DNA from: Saccoglossus kowalevskii
Lineage: Eukaryota; Hemichordata; Enteropneusta; Harrimaniidae
Direction of reading: 5' to 3'
Assembly (NCBI RefSeq): GCF_000003605.2
Contig: NW_003133378.1
Coordinates: forward strand, 71,827 to 92,651
DNA: 20,825 bases
In this document: piece by piece, positions 15,432 to 20,825 of the stretch
Numbering within the stretch: the first letter of the stretch is position 1
How the letters are laid out: each line of letters starts with the position of its first letter
The notes under the pieces: model-generated
Told to the model about the DNA's origin: nothing
The model's database searches: none
The model's input: only the letters and a program-made list of their open reading frames with translations
Position numbers and translations under genes: made by a program

Positions 15432-15450
15432 ACAACCAAGGCAATTGTCT

Positions 15451-18020
15451 GTATGTGTGTCAGAGAGGAAAATTATTTTACAGATATAAGTTGTTTTATT
15501 ATTATTCCAGTTGCTGCTGGTATATTTTGCGATGACCAATTGTATGTGCACCAGTAGAGTTCAGTTGTCATAAAACTCAGGAAGATATTCTCATGCTTTA
15601 TATAATGCCTATTTGAATCTATCAGCAGTGTTTAGCATATTACTGTTTGCACACCTTGTTATCAACCAATCAAAGGTAAAGAATTAAATTTTCTCTTTAA
15701 AATTAATATCAATTATGGTAATTTTTCTCTAAAAAAAAAAAAGACCTGAGCTTTCTCTAAAATAGACGTTTGAAACGAACGAGATTTCGATGTGAGAGAC
15801 GTATTTTTGCCCCCCTAATTATGTTCCATTTTCACCTGTCATTTCATCCACAAGAGAATGGAATGCACTCTAGGAATAAAACATGTCTTGTGGTTATCTC
15901 AATTACCAGTGATCTCATTGGCTTTTTGCATCGGAAAATTCTGTATGGCGGATTTAAAAGCAAGACGCACAAAGAATTATTTTTTGTTGCATGAAATGTA
16001 GGTTGTAACGGGTTTTCTGATTGGTCATTTTTGCCTACTTTGTAGATTTTGTTTCTAAATTAACCAATGGATCAAAGGAATATATCTCTGTACACTAATT
16101 ATTTTCTATGCAGTAGGCTTCTCCACTTTGTGATATTTTTAATTTTTCATTGTTTTTCTCTTATTGAGATCTGTGTCAGCTGAAAGCTTTGATTCTTTAG
16201 ATAAAATAGTCGTATCAGTAATTAGTTCTTCCAGATGTGGCCATATTAATGAATTATGTTATTATTAAAACAAATTGGGATGTCAGTATTTTATAATTTA
16301 AAGACTGCTAGATATGCCTTAATATTTTACTATATGGTCTTCTATTTGAAGTTTGTGTTTATGTATGAAAATGAAGTAATTTTGAGATACTATTTTATGC
16401 AGGCTCATCAAAGATGGGAAAGGTGATTATCTTTCACATTGTCATTGTCGTTAACTTGCCTCAACAGACTCCAGAAATCAAAATTAGTTCAGCTGACCAA
16501 GAAAGCATGTTTTAACTAGAACAGGTAAATTGTACAAATTGCCTGTCCTCTGGACAGAGGAATAGAGATCAAGTTTGTACTGGCTGACCAAATGGGGTTG
16601 TCTAAAGTTTTACTTGCCATGATTGTTTTCAGAGTTTTCAAGAATGAAAATTAACAACTATTCAGGGAGTTTGCATTCATTCTAATATATTTGTGCTATG
16701 AACTGACTCCATCTTACTTTGAAAACATGTAATCCTAAGTAGGCACATTATTGAAAGGCTTTATTCAATCAAATTTCAGTATGTACAGCTCAGTCACGTT
16801 AAAATTAACGCAAATGACCAGCGAAATGTCAAGATGAATTGTGCACTTCAAATTGTGTTTCATTCTCTTCTACCATTGCTGCACCCACTATTATCGTGAC
16901 CTGTGTCTAAGGTATTAGGAACAGTGGGAAAAAATACAACATTTTTTTTAAGGGTGGAAAAAACAAGAATTGTGGCTGTCTTGTTCTTGAAGAGATCTTG
17001 ATAGTTGTTTGCATCTCTGATCTATTGAACTGATTGAATTGCAACCATTGTTGACTATGTCGATGAGTGAAATACATAGATGGTATAAATTAAACATTTC
17101 AGCTTCATATAAACATTATTGTCTATGCACATGCTTTGAGTTGATATTCGATCATGTTGCATACACAATTGTAATAATGTAGATTTCATAGTATTTGTTC
17201 AACAACAATACAAAACATGCCAGTTATAGTGCTTGAGGTGTAATAATATGGCAGTTCATATTCGTCTCAGTGAATCATTAATACAAAATACTAGGACAAA
17301 AGCCAGCTAAGATTTTCTGTTATCTTGCATGTTTTATGAATCTATTCATGTCTAAATGCAGCACTTTTGTTCTGAGATGAGGCATTTTTTTTTATAATAA
17401 AATATCTGAATTACTTCGAATAAAGCTGGAAATTATGTCCCTTAAAATAATTAAACAAATTTGGCACCAATGTTTTTGTAAGATATTTACATCTATCAAG
17501 GACATTCAGTAGACTGATTCCCCACTGTCAACCCCAAAACTTGTTTGTATTCAAAATTAATGACAATGCATATTCATATTGAAACGAACTATGATAAAGG
17601 GAATAATATTATATAACAAAGGGCAGGGTCACCAGAGTTCAACTATGTTATTGTAAATCATTGCCCCATGACCTACTGTAAGTAACAATTTCTATTTGTG
17701 GTTTGTTAAAAAAAAATATAATTAAGCCAGTACCATGTGTTTAATAGTGACGAGGTTTAGTAATGTAAACCAGTTTTATGATGTATTCTTCCAACAATTG
17801 TATAACATTCATTGATTCCTTATTATTGACATTAGTATTTAATTTTTCACTATATATCGTGCAATCAATTATGTGTTCAGTATACCTTTTGTAAAAAGGA
17901 GTATTTGGATTATTCCATTTCCAGAAATGGGGGTAGTATTGGGAATCACAGAAAGTTTTTTCTTGTAGATTTGTTTCATTTGCTGAAACATTAAATAACT
18001 ATTTTGGAATGTTACACATG
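15451..18020. other. Downstream non-coding region
   Basis: AT-rich sequence with no exon of a recognisable family on either strand. The open frame at 15770-15994 (74 codons) shows no domain. It may be long 3' UTR or intergenic. Confidence 0.6.
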
Positions 18021-18192
18021 TACTGTAAAATACTTTATTTTCACTTGGAATTTATTTTCGCTGAAAGATGAATCAGTGAAAATACTTGTTTGTTATGTTT
18101 TATATCAAAATCAGTGAAAATATACTTCACCCAAAACAGTAAAATGTCTTTTCAGCATAACCAAATTCCAGTTAAAATAAAGTATTTGACAC
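18021..18192 (+). mobile_element. Palindromic MITE, family copy 3
   Basis: It starts TACTGTAAAATACTTTATTT and ends AAATAAAGTATTTGACACTA, in the same orientation as copy 2. It is shorter (about 172 bases) and more diverged, with an internal deletion compared with 7190-7398. Blocks AGTGAAAATA and CCAAAACA...TCTTTTCAGC are retained. CATG flanks both sides, too short to claim a target duplication. Confidence 0.75.
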
Positions 18193-20276
18193 TACATGAC
18201 TGCAGTGAAATTATTCAAAATAACTAAAAGTATCAAATACCATTTTCAAATGGATCATATTTAACAATACTAGCAAGCAGTTTCTATTTTAAGAATTTAA
18301 GTGAGAATTACTGTAATAATAGTATAGTTAGTGCTCTCTGCATATACTGTATGAAACTAAAATTGTGAATATTGGGAAAATCACCAAATTGTATTAATGA
18401 AAATGTCACAGCAATATTCATTTGAAAGTCCATCAAATTTTATTGAATTATGAACATATCCAGCAGAGATTAACAGTACTTTTAAAAACAATATCTGTAA
18501 ATGTACCATTTCATCAGACTTTTCATATCTTTCAATCAAAATACAGATTTTAAAATAATTTCTTAAAAAAAAATGTATGTATGAATAGCAAGCAGTCATT
18601 GTAATTATTTTCTTTTTAAAAAAGTTTTGTTATTTTTATTTTCTTGGCATAACTTTCTTAACCGGTCAAAATCTTGGTGCAACATTTTGCCCATTTTATG
18701 TTTTGTTTTCTATAATTTCTCAGAAAATTTTGGATGAAATGAACACCATTGGCTACAGATCTTGATCAATATATGTAACAAATTTTGTGGGTTTATTTTG
18801 TGAAAAGTGACGAAACTTTTGTAATTTGAGCTTTTTATTTGTGGCCTACAATTGTATGTAAAATGACTGTCGCAGCAAGACCTGTCTAATAAATGTGCCA
18901 TTTATTGTAACATTTTCATGATTTGATGCGAGGATAAATGGGATAAGATTTCTGATGATTAACTTGGAAAGCATCATATCTAACACACATGGTTAAATGA
19001 TTGCGTCTGTTTAAGCAACAGAAATGAAGTACAAAACTATGGTCTTAATATGACCGAGGTTTCCTGGTGTTAACCAAATATTTCTGTACCTCTAATGCAT
19101 ACACTAAGAGTGCACTTAAAAGTGAGGCTTGTTGCGTTGGGACGTGACAAATCGATAACTAATAACAAACTAGGGTGTCCTCAAGTTTTTGAAATGAACA
19201 TCTGCAACACAGCCTACTTTCTTGACTTCTGGCAGTTAAGGTTGTGATGAGGTTACAAAGTGACTGAGAGAAGGATTTAGTTGACTTTAGAGGGCACTAT
19301 TGATTACAGCAAATTTTTCTTCTCGATTTAATTGGCACTTCAATTTAACATTCAGTAATTTAGGGATGAGTATGCAAGTGTCACCACTAGAGGGCGCTGT
19401 AGGAAACTATTCATTATTGTACTTTACTATAAACTATGTAATTAATTTAATGTATATAGGGGCTACTAAAATTAATTTTGTTGCTTAGTAATGTATACTT
19501 TGTTCTGGTTTTACAAAGGTTGCAATAAATTTGCATATTATGATATACTTACTGCTTTGAAGCGGGTCATTTTGAAAATATGGTGTGAATGGCATTAAAA
19601 ATGTCAACACTGTGCCCAGATTCACTTGATTGTTAGTGCTGCTGATGAATATGGTGTCTATTATTTTGTCACTTTTGGTAAAAAAAAATGCTATTTTTGA
19701 CCTTGAAAACTAAGAGCTCAATTGCCTTGATACTATCATGAGTGGACCTCTGAAATTTGTTTATTTCCATATTTTTATCTTTTTCAGTAAAGAATGCTGT
19801 TTTTTGGGGGAAAGCCGTTGAGTGACAGAGTTTGGATAATTGAATTTTGATTTAATAATCTGATATTAGTGACCCCTTGTTGCAGGTAATTTTATAGCTT
19901 CCAAAAATGTCTATTTTAGCGATAGTTTTTGAAAGGAAATATGTTTTTCGGCTAGTACCGTTTTCATTAAGTCCTATCAAATTGCAATGTAAATTGTCCA
20001 TCATTTGGATTTGTTTTTCCATCTGAGCAACATTTTTAGATGAAAGTAACCCAGACTGTCTTGTCCTCAATAATGTCATGTTTTTTTGCTTGGAACCCGA
20101 CACCTGTGATTTAGCATGGGGTTGCTGTATTTGAAGTAATATGTGCCATATGCCACCTAAAATAATTGTGATATTCACAAGATATCCTGTCAGAAATAAC
20201 CAAAGACCACTAAACATTCATTGTGATTGAGCATCAAGTCTTATCACACATAGGGATTTCTGATGGTTGATTCAAA
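18193..20276. other. Non-coding region, with one 121-codon minus-strand frame
   Basis: No gene is supported. The longest open frame is on the minus strand at 19852-20217 (121 codons), with a hydrophobic N-terminus (WLFLTGYLVNITIILGGIW) that could be a membrane or signal segment followed by a polar tail. I recognise no family. In DNA this AT-rich such a frame is longer than most chance frames but not compelling. Expression data would decide. Confidence 0.4.
19384..19400 (+). promoter_or_regulatory. Candidate CTCF-binding site
   Basis: CCACTAGAGGGCGCTGT fits the bilaterian CTCF core consensus (CCASYAGRKGGCRSY) at every constrained position I can check. Weaker relatives with TAGAGGGCRC occur at 19288 (+) and, on the minus strand, at 13899-13911. 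The position downstream of the gene would suit an insulator, but the motif also travels in repeats. Binding is inferred only. Confidence 0.5.
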
Positions 20277-20686
20277 TTAAAGGCCCAGGTATACAGTAAA
20301 TACGCTCCTAAACAATAGGGATTATTTCCTTTCTTGTCACATTGTAGTAAACAGCTCCAGCTAAGCTCCAGTAAAAACGCGTTTTCTCAAACTTACAGGT
20401 CTAATGTGTCATGCCAAAGTGGATGCATGTGACTATGAATATCACAGCAGTGACTGTGTGTAGTATTTATGACAATAAATAGTGTACGAGCTGAGATTTT
20501 GGCGGATAAAAGTAAAAAAACATGAACCGGGGAAAGGGACGCGCAACTGATCTTGAATAATTACTATTGTCAATCAAAGTCACGTGATGTTGGAGCGCTG
20601 AAACAGGATGCGTCATAGGCGATGCAAGTGATTAATACCACACCTCCAATTCACCCTTGCCCGGGGCAAGTGAATTGGGCCTTTAA
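20277..20686. mobile_element. TTAA-bounded MITE with subterminal palindrome
   Basis: The left end TTAAAGGCCCA (from 20277) and right end TGGGCCTTTAA (to 20686) are exact inverted repeats lying on TTAA, so a piggyBac-like target duplication is plausible. Just inside the right end is a near-perfect 33-base palindrome (20646-20678, arms CCAATTCACCCTTGCCC / GGGCAAGTGAATTGG). The 410-base element is non-coding and contains TCACGTGA at 20580. Confidence 0.72.
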
Positions 20687-20825
20687 GCCTTCTTAATACA
20701 TCAAAATTTGACATTTGTTGCAATGGCATATAGAATCAAAGAAAGCTTAGAAAGAACTCCCATGTGCTGAGAGTATTGGAGACACATTAAATATAATTCG
20801 AAATTACTTAGCTGAAAACTAATTA

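Larger units (their letters stand above)
14996..15450 (+). other. Probable ORP1 3' UTR
   Basis: Non-coding sequence after the stop, up to a candidate cleavage site just downstream of AATAAA at 15426. Its first 150 bases hold a tandem 68-base duplication. Longer UTR forms are possible, since further AATAAA hexamers occur downstream (for example near 17419 and 18888). Confidence 0.5.

Noticed and set aside
1-20825. Bacterial-type systems (operons, CRISPR, prophage, toxin-antitoxin)
   Set aside because: The window is plainly eukaryotic: coding sequence occurs only as short spliced exons, and no direct-repeat/spacer array or Shine-Dalgarno-led gene string is present.

Overview
This is an AT-rich animal (metazoan) nuclear genomic window. 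The evidence is two recognisable animal genes broken into short exons by GT-AG introns, many small non-autonomous DNA transposons, a tRNA-derived SINE and a good match to the CTCF consensus. A marine invertebrate is the most likely source, but I cannot name the phylum from the sequence.

Main gene. From 4189 to 14995 on the + strand lie nine exons encoding the C-terminal 575 residues of an oxysterol-binding-protein-related protein of the ORP1 (OSBPL1A) type. They encode, in order, the end of a coiled coil, a canonical FFAT motif (EFFDAAE, for VAP binding at the ER), an acidic/serine linker, and a complete sterol/PI4P-transfer domain with the EQVSHHPP signature. All phases join and the last exon ends in a clean stop. 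The ankyrin, PH and start-codon exons expected of the long ORP1 form are not in the window.

Upstream of it (1082-2679, same strand) are three in-frame exons clearly from transportin-3 (TNPO3, the importin-beta-family receptor for SR splicing factors). They cover only about 125 residues of a protein of about 920 residues, and I can see no further TNPO3 exon before or after. They end in phase 0 and the first ORP1 exon starts in phase 0, so a chimeric transcript is formally possible. A partial duplication nested in an ORP1 intron, or an assembly join, is as likely.

The introns and the downstream flank are full of mobile DNA. They hold three copies of one palindromic MITE family (564-767, 7190-7398, 18021-18192), a TTAA-flanked MITE (8050-8420), a SINE with a perfect 17-bp target duplication (5915-6190), a 743-bp element with 31-bp perfect terminal inverted repeats (9453-10195), a 1.5-kb hAT-like element with subterminal repeats (11645-13142) and a second TTAA-bounded element (20277-20686). 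Intron 4 of the ORP1 part also carries two tandem copies of the acceptor and 5' part of ORP1 exon 2, which is a potential poison exon.

From 14996 to the end there is a 3' UTR with a candidate poly(A) signal at 15426, then non-coding sequence. I see no RNA genes (only the tRNA-like head of the SINE), no CRISPR and no bacterial-type features. I did not find a new biological system. The items most worth a second look are the TNPO3/ORP1 apposition and the duplicated pseudo-exon.
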